A DNA stretch of 64,000 nucleotides, from the NCBI RefSeq assembly GCF_950100655.1, contig NZ_CATNLY010000001.1, positions 1 through 64,000 on the forward strand. Direction: 5' to 3'. This document shows positions 33,672 to 41,528 of the stretch, in pieces. The notes below the pieces were generated by a model. It was not told the origin of the DNA. It was given only the letters and a program-made list of their open reading frames with translations, and made no database searches. This stretch comes from Pleomorphomonas sp. T1.2MG-36. GTDB lineage: Bacteria > Pseudomonadota > Alphaproteobacteria > Rhizobiales > Pleomorphomonadaceae. Position numbers and translations under genes: made by a program. The stretch's first letter is position 1; every line of letters begins with the position of its first letter.

Positions 33672-35297
33672 ATGATTCGTCTCGATAGCATCAGCAAGCA
33701 GAACGGCCATCAGATCTTGTTCATCGATGCGTCGATGAGCATCCTAAAAGGAGAGAAGGTCGGACTTGTCGGGCCGAATGGCGCCGGCAAGACGACGCTG
33801 TTCCGGATGATCGTCGGTGATGATCGACCCGACGATGGCCAGGTGGCGATCGATACCGGCATGACGATCGGCTATTTCAGCCAGGATGTCGGAGAGATGT
33901 CGGGCCAGAGTGCTGTTGCGACGGTGATGGATGGCGTCGGGCCGGTGAGCGCGCTCGCCGCCGAAATGGCCAAGTTGGAGGCCGCCATGGTCGACCCGGA
34001 TCAGGCCGACGACCTGGACGCCGTTATCGAGCGCTATGGCGAGGTGCAGGGGCGTTTCGAGGAACTGGACGGCTATGCGCTGGAGGCCCGGGCGCGCGAG
34101 GTGCTTGCCGGCCTGAGCTTCAGCCAGGAGCGCATGGACGGTGATGTGGGTCTCCTGTCCGGAGGCTGGAAGATGCGCGTGGCGCTTGCCCGCATCCTGC
34201 TGATGCGGCCCGACGGCATGCTGCTGGACGAGCCCAGCAACCATCTCGATCTTGAAAGCCTGATCTGGCTGGAGAGTTTCCTCAAGGCCTACGACGGCGC
34301 CTTGCTGATGACCTCGCATGACCGCGCCTTCATGAACCGCATCGTTGGCAAGGTGGTGGAGATCGATGGTGGCTCGCTCACGACCTATTCGGGCAACTTC
34401 GATTTCTACGAACAGCAGCGGGCGCTTGGCGAGAAGCAGCGCGAGGCGCAGTTCGAACGCCAGCAGGCGATGCTCGCCAAGGAGATCAAGTTCATCGAGC
34501 GCTTCAAGGCACGTGCCTCGCACGCGGCGCAGGTCCAGAGCCGTGTGAAGAAGCTGGACAAGATCGAGCGGGTGGAGCCGCCCCGACGGCGCCAGTCCAT
34601 TCAGTTCGACTTCCGCACCCCGCCACGCTCGGGCGAGGATGTGGCGAGCTTCAAGAACGTGCATAAGGGCTACGGTGGCAAGCCGATCTACGAGGGGTTT
34701 GACTTTCAGCTGCGGCGCAAGGAGCGCTGGTGCGTCCTCGGTGCCAATGGCGCCGGGAAATCGACGCTGCTGAAATTGGTGGCCGGCGCCACCGAACCGG
34801 ACCAGGGCACGGTGACCATCGGCAGCAGCGTCAAGATGGGCTATTTTGCCCAGCATTCCATGGATTTGCTGGACGGTGACGAGACGGTTTTCGACTCGCT
34901 GGACGGTTCCTTCCCGCAGGCGGGACAAGGGGCCCTCCGCACCCTTGCCGGCTGCTTCGGCTTCTCCGGTGACGACGTCGAGAAACCCTGCCGCGTGCTC
35001 TCCGGCGGTGAAAAGGCGCGGCTGGTCATGGCCAAGATGCTGTACGACCCGCCGAACTTCCTGGTGCTCGACGAACCGACCAACCATCTGGACATGGCGA
35101 CGAAGGAAATGCTGGTTGCGGCCCTCTCGACATTCGAGGGCACCATGCTGTTCGTATCGCATGACCGCCACTTCCTGGCGGCCCTCTCCAACCGCGTGCT
35201 CGAGTTGACGTCCGAGGGCATCCATCAGTTCGGCGGGGGCTACACCGAATATGTTGCGAGCACGGGCCAGGAAGCGCCTGGCCTGCACCCAGGCTGA
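33672..35297 (+). CDS. ABC-F family ATPase (YbiT/EttA-like)
   Basis: A 541-residue cytosolic protein with two ABC domains and no membrane part. Walker A motifs are GPNGAGKTT (34-42) and GANGAGKST (about 357-365); signatures LSGGWKMRVALAR and LSGGEKARLVMAK; Walker B LLLDEPSNHLD and LVLDEPTNHLD with catalytic Glu. The linker (about 245-320) is rich in charged helices (EIKFIERFKARASHAAQVQSRVKKLDK), the P-site tRNA interaction motif of ABC-F proteins. They act on ribosomes in translation or antibiotic protection. Of this family the YbiT-like lineage fits best. A GNAT gene follows 16 bases later. Confidence 0.9.
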   Translation: MIRLDSISKQNGHQILFIDASMSILKGEKVGLVGPNGAGKTTLFRMIVGDDRPDDGQVAIDTGMTIGYFSQDVGEMSGQSAVATVMDGVGPVSALAAEMAKLEAAMVDPDQADDLDAVIERYGEVQGRFEELDGYALEARAREVLAGLSFSQERMDGDVGLLSGGWKMRVALARILLMRPDGMLLDEPSNHLDLESLIWLESFLKAYDGALLMTSHDRAFMNRIVGKVVEIDGGSLTTYSGNFDFYEQQRALGEKQREAQFERQQAMLAKEIKFIERFKARASHAAQVQSRVKKLDKIERVEPPRRRQSIQFDFRTPPRSGEDVASFKNVHKGYGGKPIYEGFDFQLRRKERWCVLGANGAGKSTLLKLVAGATEPDQGTVTIGSSVKMGYFAQHSMDLLDGDETVFDSLDGSFPQAGQGALRTLAGCFGFSGDDVEKPCRVLSGGEKARLVMAKMLYDPPNFLVLDEPTNHLDMATKEMLVAALSTFEGTMLFVSHDRHFLAALSNRVLELTSEGIHQFGGGYTEYVASTGQEAPGLHPG

Positions 35298-35313
35298 GAA
35301 GGGGCGCGCCGAC

Positions 35314-35826
35314 ATGATCACCATCCGAGCGGCGTCCGAGCGGGACGCGGATGACCTTCCGGACATTGAACGGAGTTCCGGCGCGATCTTTCGTGGATGG
35401 GCTGGACTGGAGTGGATTGCCGACGACGATGTACAGTCTCCCGATCAACACCTGACCTTGATGTCTCAGGGCGTCGCTCTGGTCGCCGAGGATCGGGAGC
35501 GCGGGGCCGTCGGCTTTCTGAACGGGGAGATGACGCCTGACGGCCTTCACATCTGGCAGATCGCGGTGCATCTCGACTGGCAGGGGCAGGGCATCGGGCG
35601 AATGTTGATCGCGGAGGCAGGCCGGATTGCGCGCGAGAGCGGGGCAAAAGCCCTGACGCTGACGACGTTTCGCGACGTGCCGTGGAACGAGCCCTACTAC
35701 CAACGTCTTGGCTTCCATACCCTAGCGGAAGAGGCAATTCCCCCGCGACTTCTCAAGGTTCTCGAGAACGAGGGCAAAGCCGGCATTCCGGTGGAGCTGC
35801 GGTGCGCCATGGTGATGCCGCTATAG
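35314..35826 (+). CDS. GNAT-family N-acetyltransferase
   Basis: A 170-residue GNAT acetyltransferase. The fold is seen in ITIRAASERDADDL at the N-terminus, LHIWQIAVHLDWQGQGIGRMLI at about 75-96 with the acetyl-CoA-binding Q-x-x-G-x-G motif, and the motif NEPYYQRLGF near 129-138 that contains the conserved Tyr. ATG 35314 has GAGAAGGGG upstream. It is co-directional with, and 16 bases after, the ABC-F gene, so an operon is likely. The acceptor substrate (small amine, antibiotic or protein N-terminus) cannot be told. Confidence 0.85.
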   Translation: MITIRAASERDADDLPDIERSSGAIFRGWAGLEWIADDDVQSPDQHLTLMSQGVALVAEDRERGAVGFLNGEMTPDGLHIWQIAVHLDWQGQGIGRMLIAEAGRIARESGAKALTLTTFRDVPWNEPYYQRLGFHTLAEEAIPPRLLKVLENEGKAGIPVELRCAMVMPL

Positions 35827-35957
35827 CGGTGACAGGGACGGCGTCTCAGCGCTGGGCGAGGCTCATCGCGGATGAGGAGGCACTTTTCGTCGTTTGTCGT
35901 TTCAGCTATAGGTCGGCCATGATGAACGGCCCGATCCTTGGCACACAGTTTTGGTGG

Positions 35958-35975
35958 CGCGCTCGATAGAGCGCG
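35958..35975. terminator. Hairpin downstream of the GNAT gene
   Basis: CGCGCTC (35958-35964) pairs with GAGCGCG (35969-35975) across a GATA tetraloop. No T-run follows. It lies in the 250-base gap between the GNAT and trpS genes, in which I see nothing else certain. Confidence 0.35.
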
Positions 35976-36076
35976 GCCTGTCATCAATCATGACCTTTGC
36001 CGCTGCTGAAGAGCGGTGCGGTCATTATCCCGGTTTCCCGATCTGATGCAGCGGCTCCCCAAGTTGGAGAAATCGC

Positions 36077-37093
36077 ATGTCATCGGAAATCAATGCCGTA
36101 CCGGTCATTCTCACCGGCGACCGCACCACGGGTCCACTGCACCTTGGCCACTTTGTTGGCTCACTGAGAAATCGCGTCGCTCTGCAGAAAAGCCACCGGC
36201 AATACGTGCTGCTCGCGGATGCGCAGGCGCTGACGGACAATGCGGACGATCCGGGCAAGGTCCGCCAGAATGTCCTGGAGGTGGCTCTCGACTACCTTGC
36301 CGTCGGCATCGATCCGGAGCTGACCACGATCTGCGTGCAATCGGCGCTCCCGGCACTTGCAGAACTCACGATGCTGTATCTGAACTTCGTGTCGGTCGCC
36401 CGTCTGGAACGCAACCCCACGATCAAGGATGAGATCCAGATGCGCGGCTTTGGGCGGAACATCCCGGCAGGCTTTCTCTGCTACCCGGCGGCGCAGGCGG
36501 CGGACATCACGGGCTTTCAAGCGACGCTCGTCCCGGTGGGGGAGGATCAGCTGCCGATCATCGAGCAGACGAACGAGCTGGTCCGCAGGTTGAACCGGCA
36601 GGTCGGTCGCGAACTTCTTCTGGAAGCGCAAGCCCTTGTTCCCAAAACCGGCCGTCTCCCCGGCGTGGACGGAAAGTCAAAGATGAGCAAGTCGCAGGGG
36701 AATGCGATCCCGCTCTCGGCCAGTCCGTCAGACGTCCAGGCGGCCGTGCAGCGGATGTATACGGACCCGGACCACCTCCGAGCATCCGACCCGGGGCAGG
36801 TCGAGGGGAACATCGTGTTCGTTTATCTCGATGCCTTTGATCCGGACGAGGAGGCCGTGGCGGAGCTCAAGTCCCAGTATCGCCGTGGCGGCTTGGGCGA
36901 CATGGTTCTGAAGCGCCGCTTGGCAGGCATTCTGGAAGAGACGATCGCGCCGATCCGCGAGCGTCGAGCCGAACTGGCCCGTGACCCTGACACCGTGATG
37001 GATGTGCTGAGGGCGGGCACGGCAAAGGCGACCGAGATCACGAACAAGACCAAGGAGCTGGTCGTCGAAGGCTTGGGGTTGTTCAGGTTGTGA
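36077..37093 (+). CDS. trpS: Tryptophanyl-tRNA synthetase, HLGH type (probable second copy)
   Basis: A 338-residue class I tRNA synthetase that charges tRNA-Trp. HLGH is at 22-25 ([13 protein letters not shown]) and KMSKS at 202-206. Specific regions include [52 protein letters not shown] and [18 protein letters not shown]. This subtype differs from the usual proteobacterial housekeeping TrpRS (which begins SGxQPTGxLHLGN). Such extra TrpRS genes can confer resistance to tryptophan-mimic antibiotics. Shine-Dalgarno TTGGAG precedes ATG 36077. Whether a housekeeping copy exists lies outside this window. Confidence 0.9.
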   Translation: MSSEINAVPVILTGDRTTGPLHLGHFVGSLRNRVALQKSHRQYVLLADAQALTDNADDPGKVRQNVLEVALDYLAVGIDPELTTICVQSALPALAELTMLYLNFVSVARLERNPTIKDEIQMRGFGRNIPAGFLCYPAAQAADITGFQATLVPVGEDQLPIIEQTNELVRRLNRQVGRELLLEAQALVPKTGRLPGVDGKSKMSKSQGNAIPLSASPSDVQAAVQRMYTDPDHLRASDPGQVEGNIVFVYLDAFDPDEEAVAELKSQYRRGGLGDMVLKRRLAGILEETIAPIRERRAELARDPDTVMDVLRAGTAKATEITNKTKELVVEGLGLFRL

Positions 37094-37098
37094 AACAC

Positions 37099-37113
37099 GC
37101 TGGCGGATCGCCA
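37099..37113. terminator. Hairpin after trpS
   Basis: CTGGCG (37099-37104) and CGCCAG (37108-37113) form a six-bp stem with a three-base loop starting six bases after the trpS stop. There is no T-tract. It could act as a weak terminator between trpS and the convergent EamA gene. Confidence 0.4.
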
Positions 37114-37268
37114 GACCTTCGATTGCGCACTCTCGCTTAGCAGACCTCGCTGGCGCGGAACCAGGAGCGCCATCTCCATGGCGCACCTGGAGCTGATACC
37201 GGAAATGCTGGGCTTATGCTGCGACCTAGTTCCTCGCTTCGGTCACCACAGCGTGTGCGACGGCTTTC

Positions 37269-38138
37269 TCAAGCGTCTTCTCGCCGGAAAGCGGTGGCGC
37301 CGAGGACGGCGAGCAGAATGATCGCGCCGCCGAAGTACTGCAGCGTAGAGAAAGATCTGTGCAGGATCAGCGCTTCGGAAAGGATGGTGACCACGGGATT
37401 GATGAAGGCCAGCGCGGCTGCCGTCCCCGGGTTGAGTTTCTGAAATGCACCGTAAAGCAGGATGTACATGAAGCCGGTGTGGACGACGCCCAGCGTGGCG
37501 ATGCTCGTGATGGATGCCACATCGGTGGATGGAAGACTGCTCCCGATCAGTGGAAGCAGAACGACCGAGCCGGCGGCGAACTGTATCAGTGCGACGAGAT
37601 GGGGCGGCATTCCTCTCAGCAGTTTCGCAGACAGCGCGGCCAGGGCGTAGAAGAACGCGGCGCAAACCGCGCAGCCCAGCCCAATCAGAAACTCGTTGTC
37701 GACGCCTTCATCGAGCCCCGCGAACGCCACGATCGCGAGCCCTGCCAGACCGACGCACGCCCACACGATGTGATCGCGTCGAGTGCGCTCGTGCAGGATC
37801 CAGGCGCTGAGGCCAGCCAGGATGAAGGGCTGTAGATTGTAAACGAGCCCGGAGATCGAGATGCTTGCTCGTCGGTAGGCGGCAAACAGGAACAGCCAGT
37901 TGGCGAGCAGGGCCGCGCCACCCAAAAGGGCAAGTACGACCGATCGGCGGCTGAGGTGCCGGGATGACAAGTATCCGCGGCGCCAGCAGACCAGGAGAAG
38001 AACCGCGCTACCCATCATGCATCGCCAGAGAACGATGGCGAACTCGGACAGACCGGAGAAATAGGCGAAGATGCCGATCGTGCCCGAAAGGGCCATCGCG
38101 ACGATCATCTCCATTTTGCCCTGAGTTTGCAGATCCAT
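37269..38138 (-). CDS. EamA-family (DMT) metabolite exporter
   Basis: A 289-residue drug/metabolite transporter with ten hydrophobic segments in two EamA repeats (about 10-135 and 148-283). The second repeat has the typical ALAALSAKLL and NPVVTILSEALILHRSFSTLQYFGGAIILLAVLGA. ATG 38138 has GGAG at the right distance; an ATG four codons upstream (38150) is possible. It is divergent from an AsnC/Lrp gene, 128 bases away, a pairing typical of amino-acid exporters regulated by their substrate. An amino acid is the best guess for what it exports. Confidence 0.87.
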   Translation of the reverse strand: MDLQTQGKMEMIVAMALSGTIGIFAYFSGLSEFAIVLWRCMMGSAVLLLVCWRRGYLSSRHLSRRSVVLALLGGAALLANWLFLFAAYRRASISISGLVYNLQPFILAGLSAWILHERTRRDHIVWACVGLAGLAIVAFAGLDEGVDNEFLIGLGCAVCAAFFYALAALSAKLLRGMPPHLVALIQFAAGSVVLLPLIGSSLPSTDVASITSIATLGVVHTGFMYILLYGAFQKLNPGTAAALAFINPVVTILSEALILHRSFSTLQYFGGAIILLAVLGATAFRREDA

Positions 38139-38203
38139 TTGGTGCTCCATCTGAGGAGCACGCAGCCTAAAAGGCGCCCATCGTTCGGGACATATGTAAA
38201 GAA

Positions 38204-38225
38204 AGGAAATGCGTTCTGCTTTCCT
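38204..38225. promoter_or_regulatory. Inverted repeat between eamA-like and asnC-like genes
   Basis: AGGAAA (38204-38209) and TTTCCT (38220-38225) face each other across ten bases in the divergent promoter region, followed by TATATAA. Lrp/AsnC proteins bind AT-rich dyads of about this size, so it is a candidate site for the divergent regulator. Confidence 0.4.
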
Positions 38226-38266
38226 ATATAACCAAGCTCAGTGAGCCAAGGGACAGTTGAATCGAA

Positions 38267-38710
38267 ATGGATGCCGTTGACCGCACCTTACTCGCCGCGT
38301 TGCAGGAGAATGCGCGCATTTCGACAAAGGACCTTGCGAGCAAGGTTCGCCTGTCTGCGCCGGCGACGGCGGAGCGACTGCGAAAGCTGCAAGAGGCGGG
38401 CGTAATCGAAGCCTTCACCGCGCTCTTGGATACGAAAGCGCTCGGCTACCACATCGAAGCGATAGTCCGCATCCGCCCGCTGCCGGGAAAGCTGCATGTC
38501 GTCGAGGCGCTGTTGCAAGACATGCCTCAAGTCGCGGAGTGCGACAAGGTGACCGACGACGATGGCTTCGTCGCGCGCATTCTGTGCCGTTCCATCGAGC
38601 ATCTGGACGAGTTGCTCGAGACGATTGGCGAGAAGGCCGAGACGAGTTCGGCGATCGTTAAGCGAAAGATCGTGTCGCGCCGGCAGCCGGCATTGGCGGA
38701 TGAAAAGTAA
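38267..38710 (+). CDS. Lrp/AsnC-family transcriptional regulator
   Basis: A 147-residue feast/famine regulator. The N-terminal HTH (VDRTLLAALQENARISTKDLASKVRLSAPATAERLRKLQEAGVI, about 4-47) leads into a RAM effector domain (about 65-140) that binds amino acids and builds octamers. It is divergent from the EamA exporter and probably controls it together with itself. Its stop is two bases from the stop of the convergent HxlR gene. Confidence 0.9.
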   Translation: MDAVDRTLLAALQENARISTKDLASKVRLSAPATAERLRKLQEAGVIEAFTALLDTKALGYHIEAIVRIRPLPGKLHVVEALLQDMPQVAECDKVTDDDGFVARILCRSIEHLDELLETIGEKAETSSAIVKRKIVSRRQPALADEK

Positions 38711-38712
38711 GC

Positions 38713-39075
38713 TCAGTCGATCTGTGGTTGCGGATGGCAAAGCTTCAATGTTTCAATGTCGCCGGTGGCGCGGCTCTGCTCGATTCCCCACTGATGAAGC
38801 ATCTCGATCACCGGAGCGAGTGTTTTGCCGAGCTGCGTGAGCTCGTATTCTACGCGCACAGGAGTTTCCGCGTAGATCGTCTTGCTGACGAGGCCATGCT
38901 CCTCGAGTTCCTTCAGCTGCTGCAAGAGCATCTTCTGCGAAATGCCAGGGATAAGTCGTTCGAGCCGGCCGGGCCGTTGGGCGCCAGCCAGCAGATGAAA
39001 GACGATGAACAGCTTCCAGCGGCCGCCTATGATCTGCAGGGCTCTTTCGATCGGCAGGGAAGAAAGCCGGTTCAT
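38713..39075 (-). CDS. HxlR-family transcriptional regulator
   Basis: A 120-residue winged-helix regulator of the HxlR family: IERALQIIGGRWKLFIVFHLL at about 9-29, [29 protein letters not shown] and a wing with VEYELTQLGKTLAPVI. The paired Cys of redox-sensing members is not in the N-terminal position, and only one Cys is present near the C-terminus. It is divergent from the quinone oxidoreductase gene (39173), a frequent target of HxlR proteins. Confidence 0.88.
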   Translation of the reverse strand: MNRLSSLPIERALQIIGGRWKLFIVFHLLAGAQRPGRLERLIPGISQKMLLQQLKELEEHGLVSKTIYAETPVRVEYELTQLGKTLAPVIEMLHQWGIEQSRATGDIETLKLCHPQPQID

Positions 39076-39143
39076 TCACTGACCCCATGGTGTGTAGCCC
39101 ACCGCAAAGTCGGTGGAACCGCCGAATGGATTGGTTCAATCAA

Positions 39144-39158
39144 GTTGAGCTCTTCAAC
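39144..39158. promoter_or_regulatory. Small dyad in the hxlR/oxidoreductase promoter region
   Basis: GTTGA (39144-39148) and TCAAC (39154-39158) form a dyad with a five-base centre, just before the AGGAGA ribosome site of the oxidoreductase. Binding by the divergent HxlR protein here would block that gene. Confidence 0.35.
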
Positions 39159-39172
39159 CCAGGAGATCTCGC

Positions 39173-40180
39173 TTGAAAGCCGTCATCATCGATCAATTTG
39201 GTGGCCCTGAACACCTGATTTTGCGCGAGCTGCCGACACCTGCCCCAGGCGAAGGCGAGGTGCTTTTGAAGGTTGCGTCCGTGGGCGTCAACTTTGCCGA
39301 CACCATGATCCGATCAGGGGGCGCGGGCGTCCCGATGACGGACAACCTGATAATCGGCTCCGAAGCGGCCGGGACGGTCGTCGCGCTGGGCAGCGGCGTC
39401 GATCCGGCCATCCTGGGCAAAAGAGCCTTTGCCGCACCGTTCGCTGTTGGACGCATCACGGGGGCTTACGCAACGCATATCGCTCTTCCGGCGAACGGCA
39501 TCTTCCTCCTTCCCGACGATATCACTTTCGATCAGGCGGTGGCGCTCGGTCTGTCCGGGATCGTTGCCCTTGAGCTCTCAAAGCTTGTGCCCATCGAAGG
39601 GCGAACCGTGCTCGTTCACTCGGCGGCTGGCGGCGTCGGGCACCTCCTGGCCCAGCTCGTGGCGATGCGGTCTCCTGGCCGACTGATTGGATCCGTGGGG
39701 GATGCCAGGAAAGCGGAGCTGCCCAACGCGATTGGTGTTCATTCGGTGGTGTCGACGCAAGGAGATTGGGTCGGCGATCTCCTGGCGCTCACCGATGGCG
39801 CTCCGCCCGATGTGATCTTCGACGCAATTGGCGGCGCCGTCAGTCGGCTGGGCTTGTCGAACTTGTCGATCGGCGGCCACTTCGTCGCTTATGGAGGAGC
39901 CAGCGGCGAGTACGCCGCGCTTTCGAAGGAAGACATGCCGTCCTTCGTCATGTCCGGCAAATCGCTGATTGGTTACTCCTTGGTGCCGCTCTTGGGCCAC
40001 AAGGATGCTGCCCGGTATCTGCGGGATGATCTCGATACGCTGTTCAGCTACGTGACCCAAGGCGTGCTGCGGCCGCATGTCGGCCACCATTTTCCCTTGC
40101 ATGAAGCGGCAGACGCGCATCGCCTCATCGAGAGCCGACGGTCGAGTGGAAAGATCATTCTGTTGCCGGAGGTCGGCTAA
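39173..40180 (+). CDS. Zinc-independent NADPH:quinone oxidoreductase-like (MDR family)
   Basis: A 335-residue medium-chain dehydrogenase/reductase. The N-terminal GroES-like domain starts MKAVIIDQFGGPEHLILREL and carries the VGVNFADTMIRSG motif of quinone oxidoreductases. The Rossmann domain has VLVHSAAGGVGHLLAQL (about 142-158), the A-A-x-G-G-V-G motif for NADPH. Zinc ligands of alcohol dehydrogenases are absent. TTG 39173 is the start, with AGGAGA at 39161-39166. Regulation by the divergent HxlR is likely. Reduction of quinones or enones is the probable role. Confidence 0.87.
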   Translation: MKAVIIDQFGGPEHLILRELPTPAPGEGEVLLKVASVGVNFADTMIRSGGAGVPMTDNLIIGSEAAGTVVALGSGVDPAILGKRAFAAPFAVGRITGAYATHIALPANGIFLLPDDITFDQAVALGLSGIVALELSKLVPIEGRTVLVHSAAGGVGHLLAQLVAMRSPGRLIGSVGDARKAELPNAIGVHSVVSTQGDWVGDLLALTDGAPPDVIFDAIGGAVSRLGLSNLSIGGHFVAYGGASGEYAALSKEDMPSFVMSGKSLIGYSLVPLLGHKDAARYLRDDLDTLFSYVTQGVLRPHVGHHFPLHEAADAHRLIESRRSSGKIILLPEVG

Positions 40181-40277
40181 AACGGGATGTCGGTGTAGCT
40201 TCGGACATCTGTCCCGAATCCGGGGCGTCGTCCATGCCGATCGCTCGCTGCCAAGCGGAACTCCGAGGTCACGCGAA

Positions 40278-40637
40278 ATGATTGATTTTCAGGCCTATTC
40301 CATTGAGTGGTGCGCTGCCTGGAATGCGCATGATCTCGACCGACTGCTCGGTGGCTTTGACGATTCGGTCGTCTTCAAGTCTCCAGCGGCGCGAAAGATC
40401 GTTCCTGGTTCCGATGGCGTCATTGTCGGCAAGGCAGCGCTCCGCTCCTATTGGAGCGAGGGCCTGCGCCTTATCCCCAACCTCCACTTCACGCTGGTGG
40501 GCACTTACGAGGGCATCGACTGCGTGACGATCGCCTATCGAAATCAGGATGGGCGCGAGGCGAGCGAGGTTCTGGTTTTCTCCGACGGATTGGTCGTTCA
40601 GGGCTTCGGAACATATCTGGTTTCGCCAAGCTCCTAA
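40278..40637 (+). CDS. SnoaL/NTF2-like protein
   Basis: A 119-residue alpha+beta protein of the SnoaL-like type: YSIEWCAAWNAHDLDRLLGGFDDSVVF at the N-terminus, IVGKAALRSYW and HFTLVGTYEGIDCVTIAYRN, with the usual pocket-forming beta sheet. Members are small isomerases, hydrolases or binding proteins, so activity cannot be stated. It lies 97 bases after the quinone oxidoreductase on the same strand. A similar NTF2-like gene accompanies the SDR at 48330-49112. Confidence 0.75.
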   Translation: MIDFQAYSIEWCAAWNAHDLDRLLGGFDDSVVFKSPAARKIVPGSDGVIVGKAALRSYWSEGLRLIPNLHFTLVGTYEGIDCVTIAYRNQDGREASEVLVFSDGLVVQGFGTYLVSPSS

Positions 40638-40901
40638 GCGGCTCCGGTACACGCGTGCATCTGAAGGAAGCCTGTCGGCACGTCATGGGGGCAATCGCTC
40701 ACCCCGGGCCTTGTCAGCCTGAGCCGTTATCTCCCCGTCAAGCAGTTGGTCGCGACCATCGAAGCCCAGGACTCCGGTCCGCGTGGCAACCGGGTGCTCC
40801 CGTGGCGTAGGCCTGAACGCCTTCGCCACGTCCCGCCGCCTCACCCATCTCCTTGCATAGAGTGAAGGTTTCCCGCCGGTTTCGGCGCGCAATGAACCGT
40901 C
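40638..40901. other. Intergenic stretch upstream of tetR-like gene
   Basis: I see no gene in these 264 bases. A 63-bp GC-rich part reads in several frames without start signals. The tetR promoter begins directly at the end. Confidence 0.4.
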
Positions 40902-40930
40902 TTGACATTCAATACGGACGTACGTATTAA
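40902..40930 (+). promoter_or_regulatory. Consensus promoter with internal operator; likely leaderless mRNA
   Basis: A perfect -35 TTGACA (40902-40907) and a -10 TATTAA (40925-40930) are spaced by 17 bp. Between them lies the dyad AATACG (40911-40916) / CGTATT (40923-40928) with ACGTACG-like symmetry, overlapping the -10 box: a classic TetR operator. The start codon of the tetR gene is only seven bases after the -10 box, so transcription should begin at or next to the A of the ATG. Confidence 0.8.
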
Positions 40931-40937
40931 TCTCGTC

Positions 40938-41528
40938 ATGGCTAGACAATCTCTCCGTGACGACATCATTTCCGCCGGGCTTCGCGTGATGCTCGTGAAG
41001 GGCTACTCCGCCGCCAGCGTTCGCGACATCGTCGCTGAAGCCGGGGCTCCGCAAGGCTCATTCACCAACCATTTCCCGACCAAGGAGGCGTTCAGTATTG
41101 CCGTGCTCGATGCCTACTTCGATCACGTCAAGACATTGGTCGCCCAAGCTTTCGAGAGTGGCACTCTGTCTCCAAGGGCCAGATTGATCCGCTATCTCGA
41201 CATCATCACGGACATTTTGGAGCAGGACGGACTGCGGCGCGGCTGCCTGATTGGCGACTTTAGTGCCGAAGCAACTCAGCTCAACGAGGCCGTCCGGCTT
41301 CGGTTGGAGCGGATATTCGTCGAGTGGCGCGATCAGTTCGCCGCTTGCATAGCCGAGGGACAGTCCCTCGGAGAAATCGAGACGACCTTCGATCCGGCCG
41401 ATCTCGCCGACTTTCTCTTGTCGTCATGGGAGGGCGCCATCCTCCGGATGAAGGTGGAGCGCCGCCGTGACGCCTTGGAACGCTTCAAGAAAATCGCTTT
41501 CGCAACAGTCTTTAAGGAGGTGAACTGA
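40938..41528 (+). CDS. TetR/AcrR-family repressor
   Basis: A 196-residue TetR-family repressor. The N-terminal HTH (RDDIISAGLRVMLVKGYSAASVRDIVAEAGAPQGSFTNHFPTKEAFSIAVLDAY, about 7-59) is followed by a TetR_C-type ligand domain with a Cys at about 91 (RRGCLIGDFSAE), the AcuR/NemR-like subgroup whose members may sense electrophiles. It shares one base with the start of the dehalogenase gene (ATG inside TGATG), so the enzyme is expressed from the same auto-regulated promoter. There is no Shine-Dalgarno before ATG 40938, fitting a leaderless message. Confidence 0.9.
   Translation: MARQSLRDDIISAGLRVMLVKGYSAASVRDIVAEAGAPQGSFTNHFPTKEAFSIAVLDAYFDHVKTLVAQAFESGTLSPRARLIRYLDIITDILEQDGLRRGCLIGDFSAEATQLNEAVRLRLERIFVEWRDQFAACIAEGQSLGEIETTFDPADLADFLLSSWEGAILRMKVERRRDALERFKKIAFATVFKEVN

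Noticed and set aside
33537..33688. Possible leader peptide gene ahead of the ABC-F gene (starting MIWLWAF)
   Set aside because: Antibiotic-resistance ABC-F genes may have leaders, but this frame overlaps the ABC-F start, has no clear ribosome site and no stem-loop pairs that would suggest attenuation.
33744..35366. A 540-codon open frame opposite the ABC-F gene
   Set aside because: Antisense of a strongly supported gene with both ATPase motifs; no recognisable domain and no ribosome site.
36000..36076. A T-box or tryptophan attenuator ahead of trpS
   Set aside because: The leader has no run of Trp codons, no T-box core and no terminator with a T-tract.
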